From Adiantum capillus-veneris (taxonomy: Eukaryota; Streptophyta; Polypodiopsida; Polypodiales; Pteridaceae), in contig CM043952.1 in assembly GCA_014529385.2 (NCBI GenBank), forward strand, positions 149,449,057 to 149,513,056: 64,000 nt of DNA, given 5' to 3'. The position numbers and the translations under genes were made by a program. The notes under the pieces are model-generated. The model made no database searches. It saw only the letters and a program-made list of their open reading frames with translations, and had not been told where the DNA came from. Positions 21,701 through 32,505 of this stretch are shown here, piece by piece (the first letter of the stretch is position 1; each line of letters begins with the position of its first letter).

Positions 21701-23216
21701 TCTGTGCAGGTCTCACGCCATGTGGTACCAGTTTTGCTTTTCTATTTGCCTTTTCTACCACGTTCCTCAGTTGCTCTCGAACTCTTAGGCCTGTCGTCGT
21801 CTTTATCATTCTGTGCCTTTTTAGGGCACTTCGCGGAGATATGTCCATGTTCCCCGCATCCAAAGCACTTCCCCTCTCTGATGAAGCGAGCTCTCTCCTC
21901 AGGAGTAAGCTTGGGTCGTGCATCCTTTTTCTTTGGGTTGCTCTTTTTCTTTCTACTTTGATTCCCAGAAGTCTGTTCGGCTCGTTGTGTCATGGCCTCA
22001 TCTGTGGGGTAGGTCAGACTGCCAGAGTGAATGGCAAAGCCCCGTTTCGCATGACTCATCAACCCCTGAATAGAAGCTGATTTCTGTCCCAAGCAGTGAT
22101 CTCGGATCTGTGTAGGTAGACCCAAAATAAAGCACTCAATCTGTTCTTTGAACGAGATCTTCTTGAATGAAGAGGCGGGTAGAAAAGAGCTCTAGAATCT
22201 TTCACAGTAAGCATTGATTGTATCTTTCTTGGTCATCCGAAGATGGTTCTAAGCAGCTCGTATATCTTGTTCATATTCTTGCGTCAACCAAGAAGAAATA
22301 AAAAGCTTCTTAAATTTCAGCCATTTAACTGGCGCAGTCTTGTTTAAAAGAAGCGTGGACCACCAAGTACGAGCATTCCCCTTAAAGTAAGAGGCTGCTC
22401 TCCGAATCTTGGAGTGCTCTGAATAGCGTCCTCCCGCGAAAGCGATGTCAAAGTGCTGTATAAAAGACAAAGCCTTCGAAGCATCTGAGTATCCTGAAAA
22501 AGTATCAAACTTGATCGAGTGGCCACCTTCCTTAAACTCTCGGACTTTCTTGCTTTTATCTTCGAGAAAGTCATACTGGTTGGCTTTGTAAAAATTCTTC
22601 TTGTTCGCATAAAAGTTTCCGTCATTGGAATCTGAGCTGTCTATAGACAAGTCCTCAGGAGAACTGTCAGTCTCTGGGCGAGATTTAGCCTTCTTTGCCT
22701 TTTTCTTGCCCTTTCCGAAGCTTTGTTTCTTGCTTTACCTTTTACCTTTTCTGTCTTCTTCGCTCGAATCTTAAGAGCTAGAAGAACTATCAGAAGAAGA
22801 AGAAGAAGAAGAATTGGGTACTCCTTCAAATTGAACACGCTTCTTCTGTTTCTTTGCCTTGTCAAAAGTCGACTAAAGACCCAAATATCCCGGGAAGTTG
22901 GTGCTTTTCTTCTGCTTTTTGCCGTGCTTTTTGGCTTTCTTTTTCGCGTCAAAAAGCTGAGCAATCCGTGCATCAACCACCTCTTGTAATTCCTTCTCTG
23001 TGTACTGTTTGTGATCAGAAGGTTTCTTGAGAGCGGGTTTCAGGGGTGGTGTAGTGGTTTTCTGCCACTGCGCATGCACTTCCTGAAAAGAAGTCTCGCT
23101 CATATATTTTGCCAATTTCGGATCCTTCGCAAAACTGAGCATCATCTTTGTTGCATCGCTAATCAATTGACGACGCTTCATCTCTCTTTGCTCCGCATGA
23201 GTAGGCCGAGGCGGGC
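21700..23216 (-). pseudogene. Element D gag, main part
   Basis: This is the best preserved gag of the family. From right to left: RRQLISDATKMMLSFAKDPK (about 23170), KKPSDHKQYTEKELQEVVDA, lysine-rich KKAKKHGKKQKK, a serine tract (22780-22820), KKSKARKVREFKEGG-like residues, FDIAFAGGRYSEHSKIRRAA, KLFISSWLTQEYEQDI, and a CX2CX4HX4C zinc knuckle CFGCGEHGHISAKC (about 21870-21829). Stops interrupt it near 22190 and 22250. E separates its first codons (30697-30830). Confidence 0.85.
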
Positions 23217-23221
23217 CATAC

Positions 23222-24350
23222 TGTCACCAAGAGGTGTATTTTTCCTGTTGCCTTCCGTAAATAAGTACTAGATATTTTTATTTATTTTTATTTTTACTTG
23301 TTTTCCCCGGAACCCTTGAAAAGGTGCAAGTGGACATTGCATGGCCAGTGTGAAACGGCTGCGGCCGAATAGGTTTCTCACAGCGCGAGTCTGGGTCGGT
23401 CAGTCTGGGACTGGTCGGGCCAGCTAGCATTGAATTCTGACGAGTATGGAAGCCTGTGTGTGCCAAATGAAGTCTGGGCCACTCGGAAAGTCACTTATAA
23501 TTTTATAAGTTAGTGGGAACTAGAGAATTAACTCAAAAGGGGCAAACTGGACACATGGCGGCTCCAGGCAATTTTGCCACTTCCAACATGAAGAGGGGGC
23601 GCCCAATTTGAGAGAGGAGGCTGATTTTTTATCATAAGTGAGCTACAGTGTGTGTGTGAGTAGTGGGTGCAGGTCTACAGCTTTAATGGAAAGCTTGCCT
23701 TCTCCTCTGTCTCATGTAGCGCGATGATTTGCTCTCGTGCATCTCTCTCTCCCCTTTGGCACATATGGTAATGCCCCACTAGTTGGGCTACTCAGTTGAA
23801 CATGTACAGTTCTGGCGGTTTATGCGCGTTTGCCAAGGCAAGAGCCTTCTGAACAGGAACCGGATTAGCTAATTGATGGATGGAAGAGTCTGAATTGGTT
23901 GATTCACCTCAGCTATTGCAATTGTATCTTGAAGCCTTTCAGATGGAACCCATAGTGACTTGATGTAGCTTTTTTTTGGAGCAAGGCAAGAGCATGGTTC
24001 ATGATGCTCAAGAGAGTAGTTAAGCAATTGTATCTACTCTTTCCATACAGAATTTAGCTAGAGAAGTTTGTGCTTGAGAGTACACTAGAAGCCTTCTATG
24101 CTTGATATATGTGTCGTAGCCAGGTTGGTGGGATTGTTTAATCCTCCAACGCTACATTTCTGGAAGCATGTATATCTTGGATTACCATGATAGAATATAT
24201 GTGATATCAGGAGATACTGCATGTATTATTGGCATGCAAGCGAGGTCGCTTGCAGTATTTCAAGGGTGGGGTGTGTCACCAGGAGGTGTATTTTTCCTGT
24301 TGCCTTCCGTAAATAAGTACTATATATTTTTATTTATTTTGCCGGTTATA
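23222..24350 (+). repeat. 5' LTR of E, rearranged and containing a copy of its own pol end/3' region
   Basis: The parts, compared with the right LTR (29343-30691), are: 23222-23875 equals LTR bases 1 to about 660; 23876-24273 equals 28945-29342 (end of pol, 3' untranslated region and polypurine tract, same length, three mismatches by eye); 24274-24340 equals the first 67 LTR bases again; 24341-24350 (gccggttata) equals the last ten LTR bases. About 690 bases of the distal LTR are missing. Confidence 0.85.
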
Positions 24351-24364
24351 TGGTTCCATTGACG
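24351..24364 (+). promoter_or_regulatory. Presumed primer-binding site of E, unusual
   Basis: The bases after the LTR end are TGGTTCCATTGACG, which share only TGG and a few positions with the initiator tRNA-Met site of the other elements. The tRNA used, if any, was not identified. Confidence 0.35.
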
Positions 24365-24435
24365 GGATAGTCACTTTTTCTTCAAAAAGTGCAGCGTGGA
24401 TTATTGTGGGTGAAAGCAACACAGAGCTTGTCGTT

Positions 24436-25731
24436 ATGGCAGAGAAGAGAGACCAGGTACCTGAAGAGGAATCTTCCTCACATGGCACGGAGAAAGTTCC
24501 TTCAACTCTTCAAGAAGAGGACAAGTTGTTTAGAACTCAACTGCGTTGCTGCATGGACATGTTTCAACAGTTGGCTAACAACCCAAGGATGCAGGAGTTC
24601 TTACAGGCTCTGACACAGGGTTTTCAGCCTCCTACACAGGGCATGACTGAGCCGTTGCAGAAAAATAAGATTTCCAATGCGTAGAAGACTCATGATGCTC
24701 GAGGGAAAGCCCATGTGGTTGAGCAACTAGCGGTGTCCAATGATCCAAAGCAACTTCCTTTAGCTGGACAAGAACCGTTTGTGAATGGTCAAGGGAGTAA
24801 TGGAGACGCTATGCGTCAGACCCTTCCATTACCTAATACTTATCCTGGTTATTTTGGAGGTGGTTCAGTGTTTCAAGCTATGGCTGGACCTTCCACAGGT
24901 TATATGCCAGGGAATGTGTTCGGGACAATGCAAACAGGCATGGGTAACCCTATGTACGCGAACATGGGTGTCCAACCAGGTTTTCTGGGTGCCTACGGCC
25001 AGTTTCGAGTGCCTGGAACACAATTTGGTATGGCTGGTTTTTCGCAGCCATACGTACAAAATGCAGATATGACAGGTAAAACAGTTGATGGGAGTGCTGG
25101 AATGAACAATCATGGAGCACCACTGTTACAGGCACGTGTTTATGATAATGTGGCTCCTTTGAGTCAGCTTAAGGATTACAAGGAAGGTGGGCAGGGAGTG
25201 AATTTTGAAACTTTCAGAGAAACTGAGGATCAATTGAAGGCTTTGACCTTCATACAACAGTTCGATGCAGCTTATGCTGGAGGAAACTTCACGGAATCTT
25301 CAAAGATACGCAAGGCTGCCACTTTCTTGAAAGGGAATGTGCTCCAATGGTGGACCGCATTGTTGAACCAGGGTCAAGCCCCAACAACGTGGGTCCAATT
25401 CAAACAGCTTTTTGCGCCTGCATGGTTGACAAACACTTTTGAAGTGGATGTGATGACAGAATGGCACGAGTTGAATGCTAAACAGTGTGCGAATCTGGAA
25501 GAGTACAATAAACAGTTTTGGGCCGCACTGTTGCCAGTCACCTCTTACAGGTTTGTGCCATTGTCAGAACAAATTGAGAAGTACTGTTGCGGATTGCCCA
25601 AGAAAATCAGGGACTATTGCACAAAGACTACTGTCATGAATATATTTCAGTTGATAGAGAATGCAAGAGTGGCCAGTAATCTGTCGAAGGGAGATTCCGA
25701 TGGATTTAATAGCCACAAGAAAGGGTCCTAG
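24436..25731 (+). pseudogene. Element E gag
   Basis: The frame starts with MAEKRDQVPEEESSS (ATG at 24436), is broken by TAG at 24682, and continues through a glycine/methionine/glutamine-rich segment (24840-25080) into a capsid-like part. That part contains YKEGGQGVNFETF, IQQFDAAYAGGNFTESSKI, LKGNVLQWWTALL, WVQFKQLFAPAWL and FWAALLPVTSYRFVPLSEQI, equivalent to the A-D gag but only distantly similar. TAG at 25729 ends the longest stretch (338 codons). Confidence 0.85.
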
Positions 25732-26064
25732 GGCAAACAGTTTTCAGCCAAGGGCAATGTTGCAGCAAAGCCTTTTGAGCCTCCCACAAAGAAGCCCTCC
25801 ACTGAAGAAGGTGATACGTCCAAGAAGCAGTCTAAGTCTTCTTCGGGACGAGGACAAGGACAAAAGAGACATTTTTCTGGCAAAACTTTTGAAGAACGAA
25901 AAGCTCTTATGGAGGCCAAGAAATGCTACATTTGTGAACAGGAAGGACATTTTGCAAATAAATGCCCACAGAACAAGTCACAGGATAAGGATGACAAGTC
26001 AGACCATAAAGGGAAGAAGCCAAAGCCAAGTGCAGGACTTGTTCCAGATTTGGTTGGAGACTAG
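25732..26064 (+). pseudogene. Element E nucleocapsid segment with zinc knuckle
   Basis: In the same frame, after the stop at 25729, a basic region leads to CYICEQEGHFANKC (25924-25965), a CX2CX4HX4C knuckle that binds genomic RNA. A stop TAG follows near 26063. Confidence 0.85.
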
Positions 26065-26700
26065 CCAAATACAGATGCCACGGAGCTGTGCAGAGCTTGG
26101 GGCAAAGTTAGAGACCAGACAGTGCTGGTTTTCTTTGATCCAGGAGCCCGTGCAAATTTCATATCACCAGAATTGGCATCAAAGTTGGGCATTCGTACAG
26201 AGGAGATGGGTATGACAGGGGAAGCAGGTTTGGCATGCCCAGGTCATTCAGAGCCCGTTACTCCCATTTTGGGAAAGCTTCGTATGCACATTCAGAGCTA
26301 TGTGGATGCGGAAGAATTTCATATTATGCCACTTGAGGGCTGTGATGTGTTACTGGGTATCCCATGGTGTTACAGGTTGTATGCTATGGTGGATACTTAC
26401 AACAAAAAGATTACCCTTGTACATAGAGGAAAGACTCATGTCCTTGATGTAAAGCTTAAAGGCGAGTCTGTTCCAGTTGTTTCTGCTTCTGCTATTTCAT
26501 CTGTAATAAAGAATTATCTTTCTGCGTACTTGATCTTTGCAAAAGAAGTACCTCGAGTTGTATCTAATTTGTCTACCTTAGATAAAGACAGGTCAACTTT
26601 TTTGAGTGGTTTCAGTGATTGTTTTTCGGACTCTTTGCCAGGGGAGTTACCTCCTGAGAGACCTGAGGATCATACTATAGATCTTGTGCCAAGTTCTAGT
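26065..26700 (+). pseudogene. Element E retropepsin domain, DPG active site
   Basis: The frame shows [20 protein letters not shown] followed by [12 protein letters not shown], so the catalytic triplet is Asp-Pro-Gly rather than Asp-Ser/Thr-Gly. [18 protein letters not shown] and [17 protein letters not shown] follow, as in A and B. Gag stops in frame, yet no separate initiator is obvious, so gag and pol were probably one frame originally. Confidence 0.8.
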
Positions 26701-27560
26701 CCACCGAATAGACCACCATACAGGGTTAGTGTAGCCCAGTAGAAAGAGATTATGAGTCAGGTCAACAAGCTTTTAGAGAAGGGGCTGATTCAGCCCAGTT
26801 CATCCCCTTTTTGTTCGCCTGTACTCTTAGTGCAGAAGAAGGATGGTTCATGGCGCATGTGCATTGACTATCGCGCCTTGAATAAGAATACCATCAAGAA
26901 CAGGTTCCCCATACCGAGGATAGATGACATTCTTGATCGGCTTGAGGGAGCGTCATTGTTTACAAGAATAGACCTAAAGAGTGGGTACCATCAGATACGC
27001 ATTAGGCCAGAAGATGTCCATAAGACTGCGTTCAGGACAACATTTGGTCTCTATGAGTTTCTTGTCATGCCATTTGGTCTCACAAATGCTCCTGCCACGT
27101 TTAATAGAATGATGGACAGAATTTTTAGACCACATAGAAACTTCGTGGGTACCTTCTTTGATGACATGATTGTCTATTCGAAGTCAGAAGAGGAGCATAG
27201 GGATCACTTGACTGCAGTTTTCAATGAGTTACGTAAGAACAGGCTACTCATTAATGCGAAGAAGAGTGAATTCTTTTTGCAAGAGATTCACTTCCTTGGG
27301 CACATTGTTTCAAAGGATGGGGTACGCATGGATCCCGCTAAAGTGGAAGCAATTAGGTCATGGCCACACTTGAAGTCCGTACATGACATTCGAAGCTTTC
27401 TAGGCTTATGTTCCTACTACAGGAGGTTCATCCGAAATTTTGCTGAGATTGCTTCTCCACTCCATCCACTACAGGGAAAAGGAGTTACTTTCAAGTGGAC
27501 AGCCAAGGAAATTTTAGCGTTCAAACACTTGAAAGAGAAGCTGACTTCAGATCCGGTAAT
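26641..27560 (+). pseudogene. Element E reverse transcriptase
   Basis: [20 protein letters not shown] leads, after a TAG at 26740, to an open stretch of 298 codons: [52 protein letters not shown], catalytic GTFFDDMIVYSK (27149-27184), INAKKSEFFLQEIHFLGHIV and [20 protein letters not shown]. All RT blocks are intact within this stretch. Confidence 0.92.
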
Positions 27561-27950
27561 CATTTTGCCAGATCTTTCGAAACCTTTTGTGGTTCAGTGT
27601 GATGCATGTGGCCATAGTCTTGGTGCAGTTCTAATGCAGAATGGTTGAGTAGTTGCATATGAGAGCAGAATTCTTTTGAAGACTGAAAGGAACTTGCAAG
27701 TCTATGAGAAAGAATTGCTGGCAGTAATTCATGCTCTCACTAGTTGGAAACACTATCTGCTAGGGGCTGATTTTGTTGTCCAAACGGATCATCAAACTTG
27801 GCGATATTTTCTCACACAGACGAAGCTGTCTGAGAAGCACATGCGATGGGCAAACATCTTGCCAATGTTCCATTTTCAGATTGTGCATGTGCAAGGGAAA
27901 AAGAACGTGGTGGCTGATGCGTTGTCACGAAAGCCCCAAATTTCAGCAGT
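27561..27950 (+). pseudogene. Element E RNase H domain
   Basis: VVQCDACGHSLGAVLMQNG (27592-27645) is followed by TGA at 27646, then VVAYESRI, YEKELLAVIHALTSW, VVQTDHQTWRYFL and KKNVVADALSRKP. The catalytic D, E, D positions are readable. Confidence 0.9.
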
Positions 27951-28850
27951 GTCAATGACTTTATCTTTGATCTTCCAAGGACGCAAACAAGCAATGATGG
28001 GATTTGGACTATCATTTGTAGGTTCAGTAAGCAGGCCCATTTCATTCCTGTGAGGAAGAAGATAAAGCCAGAACACATGGTCAAGATATTTATGAGCAAT
28101 ATCTTTAAATATCACGGGATGCCTCAGTCAATTGTCAGTGAGACAGGGATCCAGGTATGACGAGTCTTTTCTGGAAGGCATTGTTTGAGAACATGGGCAC
28201 TACGCTAAAGTTCTCTTCTTCGTTTCATCCGCAAACTGATGGACAGTCAGAAGAGGCAAATTCTACTGTTCTGGACCTGCTCAAATGTTATGTGTCAGAG
28301 CACAAGGCAACTTGGGAACATCATCTTCCATTGGTTGAATATGCTTACAATAACACTGTACATACGTCAACAGGTAAGGCACCATTTGAGATAGTGGAAG
28401 GAGGGAAGAAAGTCCCGCCCATTTTGCAGACTAAGGACAAGATTTTTGAGGCAGACAAGTATGTGCAAGATATGGATGAAACATACAGGAAGATAAAGAT
28501 TGCTCTTGAGAAGACTCAGGCTAAGCAAAAGAAAGCTGCTGATCGTCACTGTCGTGAACTTGTATTTTCACTTGGTGATTGGGTGCTTTTGCGCTTTGAA
28601 AAGGCCAGGTTAAGGAAAAGGAAAGGCAAGGAACGCTTGTTTCCTAAGCTCAGTATGCGATGTTATGGTCCTTTTCGGATTTCAGAAAAGATCAGCGATG
28701 TAGCTTACAGGTTAAAGCTACCAGAAGGCTGGAAAATACATAATGCTTTTCATGTCAGCCTTCTAAGACCCTTTGTTGGTGATGTGCCAGAGAATATGCT
28801 TGATGAGGAACAACCCGAAGTGGAAGAATTGGATGAAATCCTTGTTCCTT
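27951..28850 (+). pseudogene. Element E integrase, N-terminal part deleted
   Basis: Directly after the RNase H end the sequence jumps to the core (DFIFDLPRTQTSNDG, out of frame by one), so the zinc-binding domain and linker, about 0.4 kb by comparison with B, are missing. A frameshift destroys the DRDP segment near 28148. The rest is open (28157-28850): [71 protein letters not shown] stop TAA occurs at 28850. Confidence 0.88.
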
Positions 28851-29030
28851 AACAAATATTGGCACATAAAGAAAGAAAGGTTAGAGGAAAGGTTGCAAGA
28901 CGCTATTTGGTGAAGTTCAAGAACTATCCATCGTTGGATGCCAAATGGATGGAAGAGTCTGAATTGGTTGATTCACCTCAGCTATTGCAATTGTATCTTG
29001 AAGCCTTTCAGATGGAACCCATAGTGACTT
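28851..29030 (+). pseudogene. Element E chromodomain-like tail
   Basis: After the stop, QILAHKERKVRGKVARRYLV and KFKNYPSLDAKWMEESELVD continue in frame to a TGA near 29030. It has the same layout as the B tail. The last 86 bases are duplicated inside the left LTR (23876 onward). Confidence 0.75.
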
Positions 29031-29342
29031 GATGTAGCTTTTTTTTGGAGCAAGGCAAGAGCATGGTTCATGATGCTCAAGAGAGTAGTTAAGCAATTGT
29101 ATCTACTCTTTCCATACAGAATTTAGCTAGAGAAGTTTGTGCTTGAGAGTACACTAGAAGACTTCTATGCTTGATATATGTGTCGTAGCCAGGTTGGTGG
29201 GATTGTTTAATCCTCCAACGCTACATTTCCGGAAGCATGTATATCTTGGATTCCCATGATAGAATATATGTGATATCAGGAGATACTGCATGTATTATTG
29301 GCATGCAAGCGAGGTCGCTTGCAGTATTTCAAGGGTGGGGTG
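29031..29342 (+). other. 3' untranslated region and polypurine tract of E
   Basis: No gene is seen. It ends in CAAGGGTGGGGTG directly before the LTR start TGTCACC. Confidence 0.75.
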
Positions 29343-30691
29343 TGTCACCAGGAGGTGTATTTTTCCTGTTGCCTTCCGTAAATAAGTACTATATATTTTT
29401 ATTTATTTTTATTTTTACTTGTTTTCCCCGGAACCCTTGAAAAGATGCAAGTGGACATTGCATGGCCAGTGTGAAACGGCTGCGGCCGAATAGGTTTCTC
29501 ACAGCGCGAGTCTGGGTCGGTCAGTCTGGGACAGGTCGGGCCAGTTAGCACTGAATTCTGACGAGTATGGGAGCCTGTGTGCGCCAAATGAAGTCTTGGC
29601 CACTCGGAAAGTCACTTATAATTTTATAAGTTAGTGGGAACTAGAGAATTAACTCAAAAGGGGCAAACTGGACACATGGCGGCTCCAAGCAATTTTGCCA
29701 CTTCCAGCATGAAGAGGGGGCACCCAATTTGAGAGAGGAGGGTGATTTTTTATCATAAGTGAGCTACAGTGTGTGTGTGTGTGTGAGTAGTGGGTGCAGA
29801 TCTACAGCTTTAATGGAAAGCTTGCTTTCTCCTCTGTCTCATGTAGCGCGATGATTTGCTCTCGTGCATCTCTCTCTCCCCTTTGGCACATATGGTAATG
29901 CCCCACTAGTTGGGCTACTCAGTTGAACATGTACAGTTCTGGCGGTTTATGCGCGTTTGCCAAGGCAAGAGCCTTCTGAATAGGAACCGGATTAGCTAAT
30001 TGCTAATCCCCCACAGGTACGCACAGTTCCATCGCGAAAGATTGCAAGTTCGGAGAGTTTTCTCGCGTGAAAACTCGTCCAATTCACAGGGGAACTGTCC
30101 CATTGCGTGCGGGAGCCCTTGGGACACGCGTAGGCGTGTTCGCTCCGCTGAAAACGATCCGAAACAGCGAATTACAGCCTGCTGTGTTTTTCTGCAGGTT
30201 TAGGGTTTCGCACCTAAACTGCAAGGGAACCCCGGGGGAGCCTCGTGAGAGCCTTGGGATGCGTGTATAGGCTTTTGGGCACCCGGCAGTGAAAAACAGG
30301 GAATTACAGCCCGCTGAAATTCTGTGACAGCTCACCAGAAAGCTTCCAGATAGCGAGGGAATCCGTCCTAGACAGGTGCTTTTGACCTACAGGGGTTTTT
30401 GCGCCGTTATGTTGCCAAAATCAGGTCGAAAACCTGCGTTTTCAGCCCTCGCAAGGTTTGGACAGCTTTGTGAAAGCTTGTGCGAAGTGGTCGGATCGTC
30501 TACTTTAATTTGAATAAAGAAATACCGAAAGGGGCGCCAGTCTTTGGGGCCTACAGGGTGTCGGTCTCGTGTGCGCAGTGGCATTCTAGTCGCTGGACAC
30601 AACTGTGTTCTCTTTCCTTCTCAGTGCTCTGTGTAAAGTTAACAGGTAAATTGAAATAGTACCGCCCTCTACGTTGTACAGGCCGGTTATA
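29343..30691 (+). repeat. 3' LTR of element E
   Basis: Length is 1349 bases, starting TGTCACCAGG and ending GGTTATA. It holds a telobox-like TTTAGGGTTT (30199-30208), the block CCGAAAGGGGCGCCAGTC shared with family A-D (about 30524-30541) and a TG run (29769-29786). Its internal part is homologous in reverse to the F LTRs. Confidence 0.88.
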
Positions 30692-30696
30692 CATAC

Positions 30697-30832
30697 TCTC
30701 TGCCGGAATCTTCGTTGTGATCCCTGCCCGCATCTCCAGATGTAGAGGGAGTCGACGATCCTTGCGTGAAGCCATAGGTGGCGCGGAAAAAAAATTGGGG
30801 ATCGGATTTCCCGTAGAAGAGAAATCGGCTGT
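30697..30832 (-). pseudogene. Element D gag start and leader
   Basis: This is the continuation of D beyond E. The minus strand shows the leader and first gag codons homologous to 3480-3600 of C and 5940-6060 of B (MASxxDxS near 30770). The duplication catac occupies 30692-30696. Confidence 0.8.
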
Positions 30833-30844
30833 GCTTTGATGCCA
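30833..30844 (-). promoter_or_regulatory. Primer-binding site of element D, mutated
   Basis: Minus strand TGGCATCAAAGC, two substitutions from TGGTATCAGAGC. Confidence 0.8.
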
Positions 30845-30845
30845 C

Positions 30846-31489
30846 TGTTACAGACTTCGACACTCCAAGTCAAGAATCAATCACGACAACACCAAATAAC
30901 CACTTCAAAACAATTCACAGGTCACAATAGATTTGCACTGGCCCGGCGGAGTTCCGTGCCTAGAGATATTGGCCCCAAAGACTGGCGCCCCTTTCGGTAT
31001 TTCTTTTTATATTAATCAGTTCAAAGTACAAGAGAGTGGGTCGGGATTCACTCTCAGACTCTACGTCCAGATGCTCTGAGAAGTGAAGGCCCAAGCCACT
31101 TATTGAAAGGTTTACAATGGATGCCAAAAGCAGAGCCCCAAAAGCCTGAAAGCAAAAGCTCTTTTCCCTCTCTCACAGAGAGCTTCTGAAAGCAAAAGCA
31201 GTCTCACTCTCTTTCTCATTGCGTAGCCAAAACTGACGCAAAAGCAAGTTCTGGCTGCCGTAATTCACGCCCGGAAATCCGTACTAGCTGCCACGTCATC
31301 ATGCGCCCCGAAATTTCCGGGCATCTCCCCTGCTGCCCTAGGTTAGGGCTAGGGTTTCTGCTGCATTTAGGGTTTCAGCCAGAAATTAGGGTTTGCTGGT
31401 TTCTGGCAGATTTTAGGGTTTGCAGGAATTTTAGGGTTTCTGGCAGAAATTAGGGTTTTTGCTGTCTGCCACGTCCTCACTTTGTGACA
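30846..31489 (-). repeat. 5' LTR of element D (type I U3)
   Basis: Pairs with 17413-18058. Ends TGTCACAAAGTGAGGACG (start) and TGTAACAG (end). Telobox-rich at 31342-31460. Confidence 0.9.
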
Positions 31490-31835
31490 CATCACAACCT
31501 TCCAAGGGCATTATGTAGAAGTCCTCATGCCCCAAATACCCCTGACAATGCAACTGAAGTTTGCCAATGACAAGTGTAATTACGTCCTTGCCGGTGCCGC
31601 TAGAACTGCCTCTGCTAGTGGTCCCATCCAATCGGGTGTGATCTCGAGTTGCGCCGCCAATTCATGTGAAATGAAGTTGGCCTTGGCTCCTCCATCAAAG
31701 AAGATCAGGGCTTCTTGGTTTTTCACTTTGCCCCATGCTCGGCAAAGTTCTGTACTCTCGTCCAGTGTGCTTGGGTCAGTACATACGCAATCTGGAACCA
31801 GTCCTGTTTTCATCTTGCCTTTTCGTCCACGTACC
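31490..31835 (-). pseudogene. Element A retropepsin domain
   Basis: Read leftward: [20 protein letters not shown] followed by [20 protein letters not shown], then [20 protein letters not shown] and MPLEGCDV, where D interrupts. The catalytic triplet is Asp-Gly-Gly, not Asp-Ser/Thr-Gly. This is the most complete protease of the family. Confidence 0.88.
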
Positions 31836-32460
31836 TCAGCTGCTGTCTAACCCTCTGGCGAGATTTAGACTTCTTTGCCTTTTTCTTGCCCTTTCCGAAG
31901 CTTTGCTTTTTGCCTTTTCTGTCTTCTTCGCTCGAGTTAGAGGAGCTAGAAGAACTCTCAGAAGAAGAAGAACTGGGTACTCCTTCAAATCGAACACGCT
32001 TCTTCTGCTTTCTTGCCGATGCAAATAACCTTGGAAGTCAATTCCTTTCTTCTGCTTTTTGTCGTGCTTTTCAGCTTTGTTCTGCGTGTCAAAACGTTGA
32101 GAAATCCGTGCATCAACCACCTCTTCTAATTCTTTCTCTGTATACATCCTTGGAGGAGGAGGTTTCTTGAGTGTCTGTTTGAGGGGTGGTTCTGTGGTTT
32201 GCCGCCACTGCGAGTGGACCTCGTCGAAGGAGGTTTGGCTCACAAATTTTGCAAATTTCGGGTCCTTTGCAAAATTTACCATCATCTTGGTTGCATCGTC
32301 GATCAATTGTCGACGCTCCATTTCTTCGAGCTCCGCTTGAGTAGGCCAAGGCGGGCCATACTCCTCGCGTGAATCTTTGTCGTGATCTCTTTACGCATCT
32401 CAGGATGCAGAGGAAGTCGATTGATCTCTGTCTGAAGCCATAAGTGCCGCGTAAAAAGGA
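31836..32460 (-). pseudogene. Element A gag with large internal deletion
   Basis: The N-terminal part is readable (MERRQLIDDATKMMVNFAKD, FDEVHSQWRQTTEPPLKQ, KELEEVVDARISQRFD, serine/acidic tract near 31940-31975). At about 31858 the sequence jumps from the KSKSR segment to the end of gag, so the capsid-like part and the zinc knuckle are missing. A must therefore have been defective, or the deletion came later. Confidence 0.82.
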
Positions 32461-32492
32461 TCGGATTTCCCGGTAGGAGAGAAATTGGCCGC

Positions 32493-32504
32493 GCTCTGAT
32501 ACCA
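32493..32504 (-). promoter_or_regulatory. Primer-binding site of element A
   Basis: Minus strand TGGTATCAGAGC, intact. Confidence 0.9.
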
Positions 32505-32505
32505 C

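Larger units (their letters stand above)
23222..30691 (+). mobile_element. Element E: second Ty3/gypsy family, inserted in the gag of D
   Basis: E is flanked by a perfect 5-bp duplication catac (23217-23221 and 30692-30696), and the joined flanks rebuild the gag sequence seen at 3470-3490. Its LTR begins TGTCACC and ends GGTTATA rather than the usual CA. Internal order is gag, zinc knuckle, protease, RT, RNase H, integrase and chromodomain, with six or more in-frame stops and a deletion in integrase. The left LTR is rearranged. Left and right copies differ at few positions, so E is the youngest layer. Confidence 0.92.
17413..31489 (-). mobile_element. Element D: Ty3/gypsy retrotransposon inserted in the protease of A
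   Basis: The LTRs are at 17413-18058 (3') and 30846-31489 (5'), with the same type I U3 containing teloboxes. The flanks are catga (17408-17412) and catca (31490-31494), a 5-bp duplication with one mismatch. Joining the flanks restores the protease reading seen in B (GGTTGTGATGTCCTCTTGGG on the sense strand). D itself is split by E at 23222-30691. Without E, D is about 6.6 kb. Confidence 0.88.
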
